From the NCBI GenBank assembly GCA_025360395.1, contig JANYCH010000145.1:1-28013 (forward strand): a stretch of DNA of 28,013 nt, given 5' to 3'. Origin of the DNA: Cytophagales bacterium. Its GTDB lineage: Bacteria > Bacteroidota > Bacteroidia > Cytophagales > UBA9547. Both the position numbers and the translations under genes were made by a program. Positions within the stretch are counted from its first letter, which is position 1. Every line of letters starts with the position of its first letter. Below are positions 18,413-26,312 of this stretch, piece after piece. Under the pieces are notes generated by a model that was given only the letters and a program-made list of their open reading frames with translations, searched no databases and had not been told where the DNA came from.

Positions 18413-18574
18413 ATGAAGAATACTTATTTATTGATTTTTATTGTAGAAATTTTCTTGTTTACTTCTTGTGTAACCAGAAATCGCGCCTGTGTAAAGGCTC
18501 ATAAAAACATTAAGAAAATGCACCTGAAAAACTGGGCAAAAGCTGGAAGATTACTTGAGGAAGGAACTATTTAG
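18413..18574 (+). CDS. 53-residue putative lipoprotein
   Basis: ATG 18413 to TAG 18572-18574. Residues 1-18 are a hydrophobic leader ending LFTS before C19, a usable lipobox of the LFxSC kind common in Bacteroidota. The rest is short and basic (CVTRNRACVKAHKNIKKMH...) and rich in lysine, with a second cysteine at 24. It sits 29 bases after the preceding exported-protein gene, probably in the same transcript. I do not recognise a family. A glutamate in the leader (E12) is unusual and slightly lowers confidence. Similar small basic lipoproteins are often missed by gene callers. Confidence 0.6.
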   Translation: MKNTYLLIFIVEIFLFTSCVTRNRACVKAHKNIKKMHLKNWAKAGRLLEEGTI

Positions 18575-18765
18575 GGCAATTTTCCCGGACTAGAATTTAT
18601 ACTTTCATCCAATTCCTTAAATAACAGCTTAAAAGAACAAAATGTGATATCCTTCTTTTTCTATTTTATTACCAACTTGAGAAAGCATAAATATTATTTT
18701 AATTTTTAGCAACAGTTTAATCCCGATTGCTGTTATAGATTAAATTTCATGGCTTCGCCTGTTGA

Positions 18766-20022
18766 ATGATCGAAAGGATAAGGGAAAAATTAAATATTCT
18801 CGCTGATGCCGCTAAATATGATGTCTCCTGTGCATCGAGTGGCTCAGATAGGAAAAACTCCAATAAAGGGTTAGGCAATTCGACCGGGATGGGTATCTGC
18901 CATTCTTACACTGAAGATGGCCGTTGTGTTTCTCTTTTAAAAATACTTCTTACAAACCATTGCATTTACGATTGCGCTTATTGTGTTTCCAGGAAAAGCA
19001 ATGACATCAAACGGGCAGCTTTCACGGTTCAGGAAGTTGTAGACCTGACCATCAATTTTTACAGGAGAAATTATATTGAGGGACTGTTCCTGAGTTCAGG
19101 TATCTTCAAAGATGCTGATTATACGATGGAGCGACTGGTACTGATCGCTAAAAAACTCCGTTTGGAAGAACGGTTCAACGGATATATTCACCTAAAAACG
19201 ATTCCTGGTGCCAGTGATGGACTCATGCATGAAGCTGGTTTATATGCTGACAGGCTTAGCGTAAACCTGGAACTACCTACAGATGCTGGTTTGAAACTAC
19301 TTGCTCCTGAAAAGGATCGAAGGGACATGGTGCAACCCATGAATTATATCAAAAACACCATTCAATTGCATTCTGATGAAAAGAAACATTTTAAAAACAC
19401 ACCAAAGTTTGCTCCAGCAGGACAAAGCACGCAGCTAATTATTGGGGCAACGCAAGAAACTGACCTGGAAATAATTGCCACAGCAGATAAGTTTTACAAA
19501 GGATATAATTTAAAAAGAGTTTACTATTCAGGCTATGTGCCGGTTTTAAATGATTCCAGATTGCCTTCACTAAATACTCTTGTCCCAATGCTTAGAGAAA
19601 ACAGGCTTTATCAGGCAGATTGGCTCATGAGGTTCTATGGTTTTCATGCAAGCGAAATTGTTAACGAATTACATCCAAATCTTGACCTTGACATCGATCC
19701 CAAGCTGGCCTGGGCCCTGAGGAACATGCATGCCTTTCCAATAGACATTAACAAAGCAGACTTACACATGATATTGCGAGTGCCAGGAATAGGAATTCAT
19801 TCAGCAAATAAAATTATTGCAGGAAGAAAATTCGCTCATTTTGATTGGGAAGGACTGAAAAGGATTGGAATTGCAGTGAACCGGGCGAAGTTTTTTATTA
19901 CATGCAAAAGCCGGATAATTGAACTGAAAGAACAATCTTCAGACCAACTCAAACAGCATATACTAAACCTGTCAAAAACTAAATATCAAGCACTTCAGGC
20001 AACCCAATACAGGCTGTTCTAA
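18766..20022 (+). CDS. Radical SAM protein, predicted DNA modification/repair (TIGR03916-like)
   Basis: A 418-residue radical SAM enzyme. The cluster-binding CX3CX2C motif is C66, C70 and C73 in NHCIYDCAYC. The N-terminus (REKLNILADAAKYDVSCASSGSDR) and core segments (LFLSSGIFKDADYTMERL, HLKTIPGASDGLMHEAGLYADRLSVNLE) match the group annotated as putative DNA modification/repair radical SAM protein, whose genes adjoin a uracil-DNA-glycosylase-linked partner. Near residues 336-354, RVPGIGIHSANKIIAGRK is a helix-hairpin-helix of the DNA-binding type. Its stop overlaps the start of the next gene by one base (TAATG), so the two are translationally coupled. The reaction is not established for the family. 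An inverted repeat (TTTAATC at 18716-18722, GATTAAA at 18738-18744) lies 21 bases upstream and could be an operator, but this is weak. Confidence 0.88.
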   Translation: MIERIREKLNILADAAKYDVSCASSGSDRKNSNKGLGNSTGMGICHSYTEDGRCVSLLKILLTNHCIYDCAYCVSRKSNDIKRAAFTVQEVVDLTINFYRRNYIEGLFLSSGIFKDADYTMERLVLIAKKLRLEERFNGYIHLKTIPGASDGLMHEAGLYADRLSVNLELPTDAGLKLLAPEKDRRDMVQPMNYIKNTIQLHSDEKKHFKNTPKFAPAGQSTQLIIGATQETDLEIIATADKFYKGYNLKRVYYSGYVPVLNDSRLPSLNTLVPMLRENRLYQADWLMRFYGFHASEIVNELHPNLDLDIDPKLAWALRNMHAFPIDINKADLHMILRVPGIGIHSANKIIAGRKFAHFDWEGLKRIGIAVNRAKFFITCKSRIIELKEQSSDQLKQHILNLSKTKYQALQATQYRLF

Positions 20023-20771
20023 TGACATATTTGATTTATGATTCCTCTTTTGAAGGTTTATTAACTGCCATTTTTGAAATATATGACAGGAAAATAGAAG
20101 ATGGCTTTATCTGCAAGTCTGACTCTTCTGTAAATCAATTATTTAGCACACATATATTGGTTATACACAATGAATTAAAAGCAGAAAGGGTCTGGAAAAA
20201 AATAGTTGCAATTATTGGCGAAGAAAAAGCCAAATCTTTATGGAAAGCGTGGCTTAGTGAATTGCCTGATACAGAAAACCTTATTTTTAGGGTAATAAAA
20301 TATATTCTTTCATCCAATTCAGATGTTTTAAGCGATTATACTAATCCGGACATTCTACAAATTTCTCAAACTTTGAAAATGATAGGTCGGGAAAAGCACC
20401 GGATGGAGGCTTTTGTAAGATTTGAATTAACAAATGATGCTATTTATTATGCCAAAATAGAACCTGACTTTAATGTTCTCCCATTGCTTATTAAACATTT
20501 TGAAAGCCGTTACGCAGATCAGAAATGGTTGATTTACGATACAAAAAGAGATTATGGAATTTATTATGACCTTTCCAAAACAGAATTTGTAGATTTTCCG
20601 GAAGAGAATGATTTAAGTAAACCTGGAGTTTTAAACGAAAAAGAAAGCCATTACCAAATTCTTTGGCAGGATTACTTCGCCAGCACCAATATAAAAGCAA
20701 GAAAAAACACTAAGCTTCATTTAAGGCATATTCCCAAAAGGTATTGGAAGTACCTGACTGAAAAAAAGTGA
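20022..20771 (+). CDS. Probable DNA metabolism protein, DUF4130 / TIGR03915-like partner
   Basis: A 249-residue protein starting MTYLIYDSSFEGLLTAIFEIYDRK, with the family's central stretch MIGREKHRMEAFVRFELT and IEPDFNVLPLLIKHFESRYADQKWLIYD, and the typical end HLRHIPKRYWKYLTEK. Proteins of this family pair with the radical SAM protein encoded just upstream; in many bacteria they are fused to a uracil-DNA-glycosylase-like domain. No such domain is present here: the protein stops after the DUF4130-type part. The one-base overlap with the upstream gene supports a joint role in DNA metabolism, but the biochemical activity is unknown. Confidence 0.87.
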   Translation: MTYLIYDSSFEGLLTAIFEIYDRKIEDGFICKSDSSVNQLFSTHILVIHNELKAERVWKKIVAIIGEEKAKSLWKAWLSELPDTENLIFRVIKYILSSNSDVLSDYTNPDILQISQTLKMIGREKHRMEAFVRFELTNDAIYYAKIEPDFNVLPLLIKHFESRYADQKWLIYDTKRDYGIYYDLSKTEFVDFPEENDLSKPGVLNEKESHYQILWQDYFASTNIKARKNTKLHLRHIPKRYWKYLTEKK

Positions 20772-20857
20772 AATTCTGATCAACAAGGATTCATTGTACT
20801 GCTTATTTAAACTTAAAATTCGCCAACGCCGTTTATAAACAAATAAATCATTTCTCT

Positions 20858-21997
20858 ATGGATTTTTCCTTTTCAGAAAACCAAAAACTTGTTCAGGAAA
20901 TGGCAAAGAATTTTGCCACCAAATACATTGCCCCGCATGTAATGGAATGGGACGAATCCCAGTTTTTTCCAAAGGAGTTATTTAAAGAAATGGGCAACCA
21001 TGGGTTGATGGGGGTTCTCGTTCCTGAAGAATATGGAGGTTCTGGTTTTGGTTATTTTGAATACGTAACTGCACTAGTAGAAATTTCAAAAGTTTGTGGG
21101 TCAATCGGGCTTTCTATGGCTGCACATAACTCATTATGCACCAACCACATATTGCAATTCGGAAATGAAGAGCAGAAAAATAAATGGTTACCTAAACTCG
21201 CCGCTGGTGAATGGGTTGGGGCCTGGGGCTTAACCGAACCTGGAACTGGTTCTGATGCTGGGCATATGCTCACGAAAGCTGTTAAAGATGGGAACGACTG
21301 GGTTTTAAACGGATCAAAATGTTTTATAACACATGGAAAATCAGGTGACATTGCCGTTATGATGGCCCGTACAGGAAACCCTGATGATACACATTCCATG
21401 TCTGCTTTTGTAATTGAAAAAGGTACTCCGGGTTATTCTGCAGGTAAAAAGGAAAATAAACTAGGAATGCGGGCGTCTGAAACAACAGAAGTAGTCCTGA
21501 ACAATTGTCGCATACCAGCAGCAAACATGCTGGGAAAAGAAGGCGAAGGCTTTATACAGGCACTTAAAATTCTTGATGGCGGCAGAATTTCTATCGCAGC
21601 GCTAAGCCTTGGCATAGCCCAGGGAGCATTCGACCACGCATTAGCTTATTCAAAAGAAAGAAAGCAATTCGGACAACCCATTTCATCTTTTCAGGGAATA
21701 TCTTTTAAACTGGCAGATATGGCCACCGAAATTGAGGCAGCAAGTTTACTCATATACCGTTCGGCAGACTTAAAGATGAGAGGATTGCCTGTAACCAGGG
21801 AATCTGCTATGGCAAAGCTCTATGCATCAGAGGTTGCTGTTAGAGTGGCAAATGATGCAGTCCAGATCTTTGGTGGCTATGGCTACATGAAGGATTTTCC
21901 GGTGGAAAAGTATTATCGCGATGCAAAGCTTTGCACTATCGGGGAGGGAACTTCAGAAATTCAAAAAATAGTAATTGGCAGGTCCATCTTAAAATAA
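20858..21997 (+). CDS. Acyl-CoA dehydrogenase (short/medium-chain type)
   Basis: FAD-dependent enzyme that introduces the trans-2 double bond into acyl-CoA, the first step of beta-oxidation or of branched-chain amino-acid breakdown. The 379 residues are the standard length and cover the N-terminal helical, central beta and C-terminal helical domains. Visible signatures are WGLTEPGTGSDAG near residue 125, ERKQFGQPISSFQ, QIFGGYGYMKDFPVEKYYRDAK, and the catalytic base E363 in GEGTSEIQK, placed as in butyryl-CoA dehydrogenase. Chain-length preference cannot be read from this. It stands alone between the DNA-repair pair and the two-component genes, with 86 bases upstream and 50 downstream. Confidence 0.94.
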   Translation: MDFSFSENQKLVQEMAKNFATKYIAPHVMEWDESQFFPKELFKEMGNHGLMGVLVPEEYGGSGFGYFEYVTALVEISKVCGSIGLSMAAHNSLCTNHILQFGNEEQKNKWLPKLAAGEWVGAWGLTEPGTGSDAGHMLTKAVKDGNDWVLNGSKCFITHGKSGDIAVMMARTGNPDDTHSMSAFVIEKGTPGYSAGKKENKLGMRASETTEVVLNNCRIPAANMLGKEGEGFIQALKILDGGRISIAALSLGIAQGAFDHALAYSKERKQFGQPISSFQGISFKLADMATEIEAASLLIYRSADLKMRGLPVTRESAMAKLYASEVAVRVANDAVQIFGGYGYMKDFPVEKYYRDAKLCTIGEGTSEIQKIVIGRSILK

Positions 21998-22047
21998 TTA
22001 TTGCTATGTAAAAGGCTGATTTTCTATATTGCCGGGGTTATTACCAG

Positions 22048-23799
22048 ATGAGAAAGTTCAGTATTTTCACCCAATTATTCCTGTCCATTTTCCTGGTAGC
22101 TTTTATTTGCCTTGTCACTTTTGGTGTACTTGTGTATTTCACTCAAAAGGAAGCTTTAATTAAAAGGACAAGCGAACAGCTAAAATCTGTCAACATCCTC
22201 AAAAAGCGGTCTATCGAGAAAAGGCTAATTGACGATGAAAAATTTATTTGGCATTTTATACGCCAGGTATTACTTCCCAACTCCGCTAAAGCCTTTTCAG
22301 CAGAAAAAGAATTTGCCAGGCATAAACGTTTTTTGAGAGATTTTTGTAAAGACTTTGGCCATGTGGATGTTATGTTATTAGATGAACATGAACAGGCCGT
22401 GGATAGCCTTTTTGTAGGTAATAATTATGAAAGATCTTTGGGCTCTAACAAATTCACGTTTGTAAGGGTCTTCTTGATTGACAACAGTAAATATCGTGTC
22501 GCTCTGGTTTCCAGCACTTCTTATCTACAAAAACTTTTATTTGAAAACACAGGAATGGGAAATACCGGAGAGTCCTATCTGGTTGGCAAAGACAAGACAA
22601 TGTTATCAGTTTCAAGGTTTTTCCCTGAAAAGCAAGCTGGCTCTATAATAGTGAATACTGCTTCAGTAATTATGGCCCAAAAAGGCCTCACTGGCACCTT
22701 AATTATCAAGGACTACAGGAATGTAGATGTTTTAAGTGCATTTGTTCCTATATACCACAAGGGCCTGGATTGGGTTTTACTTTCTGAAATAGATAGATCT
22801 GAAGCTATGGCCCCTGTTTTAAAGTTGAAGACAATTTTAGTCGTTGTTATATTATTAATACTTCTGATTACTTTTTTAGCTGCATTTTATCTTAGCCGGC
22901 TAATTGTTTCCCCCATCCGCAAAGTATCCAACGAAATGCTTTCTCTGGCTGAAGGAGAAATCCCATTAAAATCAAGACCTCCTTTTTTTCAAAACGAAGA
23001 AGGAAAAATAAAAATGGCACTGAACTCATTGATAGGTTCATTTGAAAGTATTACAAATTTTGCCCGGGAAATAGGTTCGGGAAATCTTAATGCAAGTTTT
23101 AAGCCGATTGGTGAAAAAGATGAACTTGGTAAAAGTCTCATTAATATGAGAGACCAATTAAAAGACTATCAGCTAAAAGAAAAAACCCTGAGAAGACAAA
23201 AGGCACTTGCTCTCATTGAAGGCCAGGAAAATGAAAGAAGGAGAATAGCTATGGATTTACACGATGGACTTGGACAATGGCTTACAGGTATTAATTTAAA
23301 AATTGGTGTGATCGCCGTTCCCGAAAATCAAAGGGATGAATTAAAACTTATGTTGTCTGAAACAATTAACGAAACCAGGCGGATTACTAACAATTTAATG
23401 CCCAATACCTTAATAGATTTTGGTTTAAATTCTGCATTAAAACAAATGATTGTTAACATTCAAAAGAACAGTCATGTTAAAATCTTATATAATTATTTAG
23501 TTCCTGAAGATGGCTCCTTGCTTCCTTTTGAGGTTACACTCACACTTTACAGAATAGCTCAGGAAGCCTTAAACAATATATTGAAACATGCGCAAGCAGA
23601 AAATATACTGGTAAACCTAAAAGAAGAAGAGGATAATCTTATATTAACTATTGAAGATGATGGAATTGGTATTCCGGAAAATTATAATGCGGGTCTTGGT
23701 TTAGGAAATATGGAAGAAAGGGCCAAGTTGATTGAAGGGACGTTTAGTTTTAAAAATAAGGACAAAGGGACCATTTTAACTGTTATTGTACCATTTTAG
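22048..23799 (+). CDS. Membrane sensor histidine kinase, NarL-type (HisKA_3)
   Basis: A 583-residue sensor kinase. TM1 lies at about 9-31 (LFLSIFLVAFICLVTFGVLVYF), an extracytoplasmic sensor of about 225 residues follows, and TM2 is at about 260-283 (TILVVVILLILLITFLAAFYL). Next come a HAMP domain beginning SRLIVSPIRKV and a linker. The dimerisation domain carries the phospho-acceptor H405 in ENERRRIAMDLHDGLGQWL, the HisKA_3 form. The HATPase domain shows an N box (AQEALNNILKHA), DDGIGIP, and GLGLGNMEERA. The sensor part has Cache-like features (YLVGKDKTMLSVSRF, FVPIYHKGLDWVLLSEID), suggesting a small-molecule ligand; the ligand is unknown. The response-regulator gene follows after 8 bases and is its obvious partner. 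Confidence 0.94.
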   Translation: MRKFSIFTQLFLSIFLVAFICLVTFGVLVYFTQKEALIKRTSEQLKSVNILKKRSIEKRLIDDEKFIWHFIRQVLLPNSAKAFSAEKEFARHKRFLRDFCKDFGHVDVMLLDEHEQAVDSLFVGNNYERSLGSNKFTFVRVFLIDNSKYRVALVSSTSYLQKLLFENTGMGNTGESYLVGKDKTMLSVSRFFPEKQAGSIIVNTASVIMAQKGLTGTLIIKDYRNVDVLSAFVPIYHKGLDWVLLSEIDRSEAMAPVLKLKTILVVVILLILLITFLAAFYLSRLIVSPIRKVSNEMLSLAEGEIPLKSRPPFFQNEEGKIKMALNSLIGSFESITNFAREIGSGNLNASFKPIGEKDELGKSLINMRDQLKDYQLKEKTLRRQKALALIEGQENERRRIAMDLHDGLGQWLTGINLKIGVIAVPENQRDELKLMLSETINETRRITNNLMPNTLIDFGLNSALKQMIVNIQKNSHVKILYNYLVPEDGSLLPFEVTLTLYRIAQEALNNILKHAQAENILVNLKEEEDNLILTIEDDGIGIPENYNAGLGLGNMEERAKLIEGTFSFKNKDKGTILTVIVPF

Positions 23800-23807
23800 A
23801 TATCCTC

Positions 23808-24452
23808 ATGCAAAACAGAATCACAATCGTAATTGCAGATGACCATAAGGTTGTCCGTGATGGCTTAAAGTCCCTCCTCTCAAACATTCAGGATTTTGTC
23901 ATAGAGGGCGAAGTGGAAAATGGTGAACAGCTATTAGAATTTTATGAGCAAAAGTCACCTGATATAGCCTTGATAGATATTACCATGCCAGTAATGAATG
24001 GTCTTGAAGCCCTAAAAATACTTTCGCAATCCAATTCTACGATGAAAGGAATCATTTTATCAATGCATGAAGATCCTGATTATATAATCAAAGCTGTACA
24101 AAACGGAGCTAAAGGTTATTTATTAAAAAACACTGATGAAAAGGAATTAGAGCTGGCGATCAGAACAGTTGCTGATGGAGGAAAATATTTTAATTCTTCA
24201 GTTTCAAAAATTATGATTGAAAACATTTCAACTGCCAAGGCTTTGCAAATGAATTCCGAAATCATGATTTCAGTTAGGGAAACAGAAATACTTAAACTTG
24301 TTGCCGAAGGATTAAGCAATAAATTAATTGCCGATAGACTAAAAATAAGTTCACGTACAGTTGAAACTCACAGACTTAACCTGCTAAGAAAAATGCATGT
24401 GAACAACACCGCCGAACTCGTTAAAAAAGCTATGGACAGCGGAATGCTTTGA
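23808..24452 (+). CDS. LuxR/NarL-family response regulator
   Basis: A 214-residue DNA-binding response regulator. The receiver domain (about 1-120) starts ITIVIADDHKVVRDGL, has the phospho-acceptor D57 in ALIDITMP, and keeps the conserved lysine in GAKGYLLKN. The C-terminal LuxR-type helix-turn-helix is at about 150-214 (SVRETEILKLVAEGLSNKLIADRL, SRTVETHRLNLLRKM). It lies 8 bases after the histidine-kinase gene and is expected to be phosphorylated by it. Targets are unknown; the pentamer cluster just downstream at 24457-24507 is a candidate site. Confidence 0.95.
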   Translation: MQNRITIVIADDHKVVRDGLKSLLSNIQDFVIEGEVENGEQLLEFYEQKSPDIALIDITMPVMNGLEALKILSQSNSTMKGIILSMHEDPDYIIKAVQNGAKGYLLKNTDEKELELAIRTVADGGKYFNSSVSKIMIENISTAKALQMNSEIMISVRETEILKLVAEGLSNKLIADRLKISSRTVETHRLNLLRKMHVNNTAELVKKAMDSGML

Positions 24453-24456
24453 TTTT

Positions 24457-24507
24457 AAGTATTTCTACTTAGGCCGTTCTCCGTACTTTTGGCTGTGATT
24501 GTAAGTA
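24457..24507. promoter_or_regulatory. Cluster of four AAGTA/TACTT pentamers, possible operator
   Basis: AAGTA (24457-24461), TACTT (24466-24470), TACTT (24484-24488) and AAGTA (24503-24507) lie between the response-regulator stop and the next gene. The first pair forms a palindrome with a 4-base centre. The two TACTT copies are exactly 18 bases apart and each is followed shortly by GGC. NarL/LuxR-type regulators often bind repeated short half-sites, so regulation of the next gene by the adjacent regulator is plausible but unproven. Confidence 0.3.
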
Positions 24508-24561
24508 TAATTCAGGAGAAAATTAACACCTGCGTGATCGTAATATTGTTTCATAAACGGT

Positions 24562-24969
24562 ATGAAGATCATGAAAAAGATAATTATAATGATGCTGGCC
24601 CTCGTAGCGATGCTCGCAGGCCACAATATGATGGCACAGAAGGTATTGAATGACCCAAGCTACTCTGTTCATAATTACAAGCACCCAAACAAGGCTGCAT
24701 ACATGAAAAGGATTCAGGACCAGCAACCTGTTATCTACCTTGAGGAAGTGAAAGATGGGCAGGAGGAAAACAACTCAATATCACAATCTGATTACAAAAG
24801 GATGAATGCCTCCAACTCTAAAATAAAAAAATTCAGAAGAGTGAAGGCACCTGTATCAAATCCGGGCGTGGCTCCTGCTTCAATTGGCAATTATAAACAA
24901 CAATTTGCGCCACGCATGAAGAAGTCAGAACCTAAAACTCAAAATGTGGAAAATATACCAGTAGTTTAA
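24562..24969 (+). CDS. Small secreted protein, function unknown
   Basis: A 135-residue protein with a signal peptide (KKIIIMMLALVAMLAGHNMMAQ) cleaved near the AQ. Two ATGs are possible: 24562, and 24571, which gives the more usual MKKIII start. I list the longer form; both keep the signal. The mature part begins KVLNDPSYSVHNYKHPNKAAY and is polar and basic (KIKKFRRVKAPVSNPG, FAPRMKKSEPKTQN), with no cysteine, no second membrane segment and no T9SS domain. It is likely a periplasmic or released protein with little fold. It follows the two-component genes by 109 bases, with possible regulatory repeats in the gap, and the strong hairpin at 25085-25118 probably ends its transcript. Confidence 0.72.
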   Translation: MKIMKKIIIMMLALVAMLAGHNMMAQKVLNDPSYSVHNYKHPNKAAYMKRIQDQQPVIYLEEVKDGQEENNSISQSDYKRMNASNSKIKKFRRVKAPVSNPGVAPASIGNYKQQFAPRMKKSEPKTQNVENIPVV

Positions 24970-25280
24970 TTGTAACTAATAGATTTCCAATATATTGGCA
25001 TGATATTTTAGGTACATTATCTCAGGATTTGAATAATCCGGGATTTTCGATTACGGCAAACAATTAATTAAGGTTTAGGTTAACAAAAAGCTCCTGTCCA
25101 TTGGACAGGAGCTTTTTTATATTCTTGTAAGTTCGTTTGAATCTTCTAATAATATTTGGATTAATACCCTGATCTCAAATATTTTAAAGAATGGAAGGAC
25201 GCTGCAGGGTAATTATAACAGGCAAACAACATAAAAACGAATTTTGTTTTTCCTTTCAAATTGTTCTGGAAGAGTTGTAA
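24970..25280. other. Intergenic stretch before the insertion sequence
   Basis: About 310 bases with no supportable gene. It holds the strong hairpin terminator at 25085-25118; the remainder is AT-rich with nothing I can name. Confidence 0.5.
25085..25118. terminator. Strong bidirectional intrinsic terminator
   Basis: A perfect 15-base stem (25085-25099 with 25103-25117; core AGCTCCTGTCC / GGACAGGAGCT) has a 3-base loop and ends in a run of six Ts. The flanking A and T runs let it work on both strands. It lies about 115 bases after the small secreted protein gene. Confidence 0.85.
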
Positions 25281-25301
25281 TTAACCTGAACTCGGGATAA
25301 G
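25281..25301 (+). repeat. Left terminal inverted repeat of the IS982 element
   Basis: Begins TTAACCTGAAC and differs from the complement of the right end at only two positions (25292 and 25297). Confidence 0.85.
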
Positions 25302-25388
25302 AAATTAGAGAAAAAAGTGGTTCTCTTGTGTTTAAATGACTATATTAGTAATTGACTGACAATCTTTTACGATATAATCCCACATCAA

Positions 25389-26267
25389 ATGAACCACGAT
25401 CAAATTACAGAAATCTTTGTGAAAGTTGATGATTTCTGTCAAAAATCTCAATATATCATCTCAGAGACTAAAACTGACCTCTGATAGTACTATTAAATCC
25501 CGCAACAGGCCATCTCTGTTATGTGATTCGTAAGTGATAACTATCCTTATCTCATTTCATCTTGGTGCTCATAGAACATTCAAACATTATTATGAACAGG
25601 TTGTATGTCCTTATTATAAAGTCATGTTTCCAAAGCTTGTAAGTTATAACAGGTTTTTGGAATTACAGCAAAAAGCGGCTGTTCCGTTTATGTTGTTCCT
25701 TAAAAATGAGTGCATGGGAAAAAGCCATCGCATTTTCATATATAGCACTAGACTGAAAGTGTGCAGGAACCAACGCATCCATAACCATAAGGTATTCAAG
25801 GGAATAGCAGAAAGGGGCAAGAGTTCAATGGGATGGTTTTATGGTTTCAAGCTACATCTGATTGTGAATGAAAAAGGAGAATTGCTTTCATTTTATCTGA
25901 GCAAGGGCAACGTAGATGATCGCAACATTAACATTATCAAGAAGATGACCAAGGATATTTGAGCAAAGCCCTTTTCGATGCACTCTTTCAGGACGGTATT
26001 CAATTGGTAACCAAGCTGAAAAAGAACATGAAAAACCATATTATGTCATTGGCCGACAAGGTGTTACTAAGAAAAAGGGCACTCATTGAAACAATAAATG
26101 ATGAACTGAAAAACCATTGCCAGGTTGAACATACTCGGCATAGATCTGTTAATGGTCTTTTGTTCACCGTTTTAGGAGCATTGTCCGCTTATAGCTTCTT
26201 TCCTAAAAAACCTTCTCTCAATATCACACCTTACAACAATGGGCAGCTTTTTTTAAATTGCGCTTAA
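25389..26267 (+). pseudogene. IS982-family transposase, inactivated by several lesions
   Basis: The N-terminus MNHDQITEIFVKVDDFC (from 25389) runs into a stop at 25482-25484. The frame continues one base over (RNRPSLLCDS) and meets TAA at 25531-25533, where a glutamate is expected before VITILISFHLG. The main fragment to 25962 carries VSYNRFLELQ and VCRNQRIHNHKVFKG, but the FIDST motif reads FIYST: the first catalytic aspartate has become tyrosine (TAT at 25741-25743). A deletion plus frameshift near 25947-25961 removes about 10-15 residues that should include the second catalytic aspartate (the ADxGY region). The last fragment, from GYLSKAL, keeps the glutamate motif ALIETINDELKN and ends inside the right inverted repeat. 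Self-mobilisation is not possible. Confidence 0.9.
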
Positions 26268-26283
26268 CCCGTGTTCAGGTTAA
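26263..26283 (-). repeat. Right terminal inverted repeat of the IS982 element
   Basis: Read on the minus strand it begins TTAACCTGAACACGGG, the counterpart of the left end. The transposase stop codon (26265-26267) lies within it. Confidence 0.85.
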
Positions 26284-26312
26284 ATAATAAAATCTTAATC
26301 TGTATATAGCCA

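Larger units (their letters stand above)
25281..26283 (+). mobile_element. Decayed IS982-family insertion sequence, 1003 bp
   Basis: Bounded by terminal inverted repeats at 25281-25301 and 26263-26283, matching at 19 of 21 positions. Between them is a single transposase gene in the plus orientation, now inactive. Size, single-ORF layout and protein signatures (VSYNRFLELQ, VCRNQRIHNHKVFKG, KRALIETINDELKN, HTRHRS) fit IS982. I see no target-site duplication longer than 2 bases for any of the plausible boundaries, consistent with an old insertion whose flanks have drifted. Confidence 0.88.

Noticed and set aside
18716..18744. TTTAATC / GATTAAA inverted repeat upstream of the radical SAM gene
   Set aside because: Seven AT-rich bases with a 15-base centre occur by chance in such DNA; no second copy seen. 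Kept only as a remark in the gene entry.
25271..26293. Target-site duplication flanking the IS982 element
   Set aside because: For each plausible end position the flanking bases match over at most two positions.
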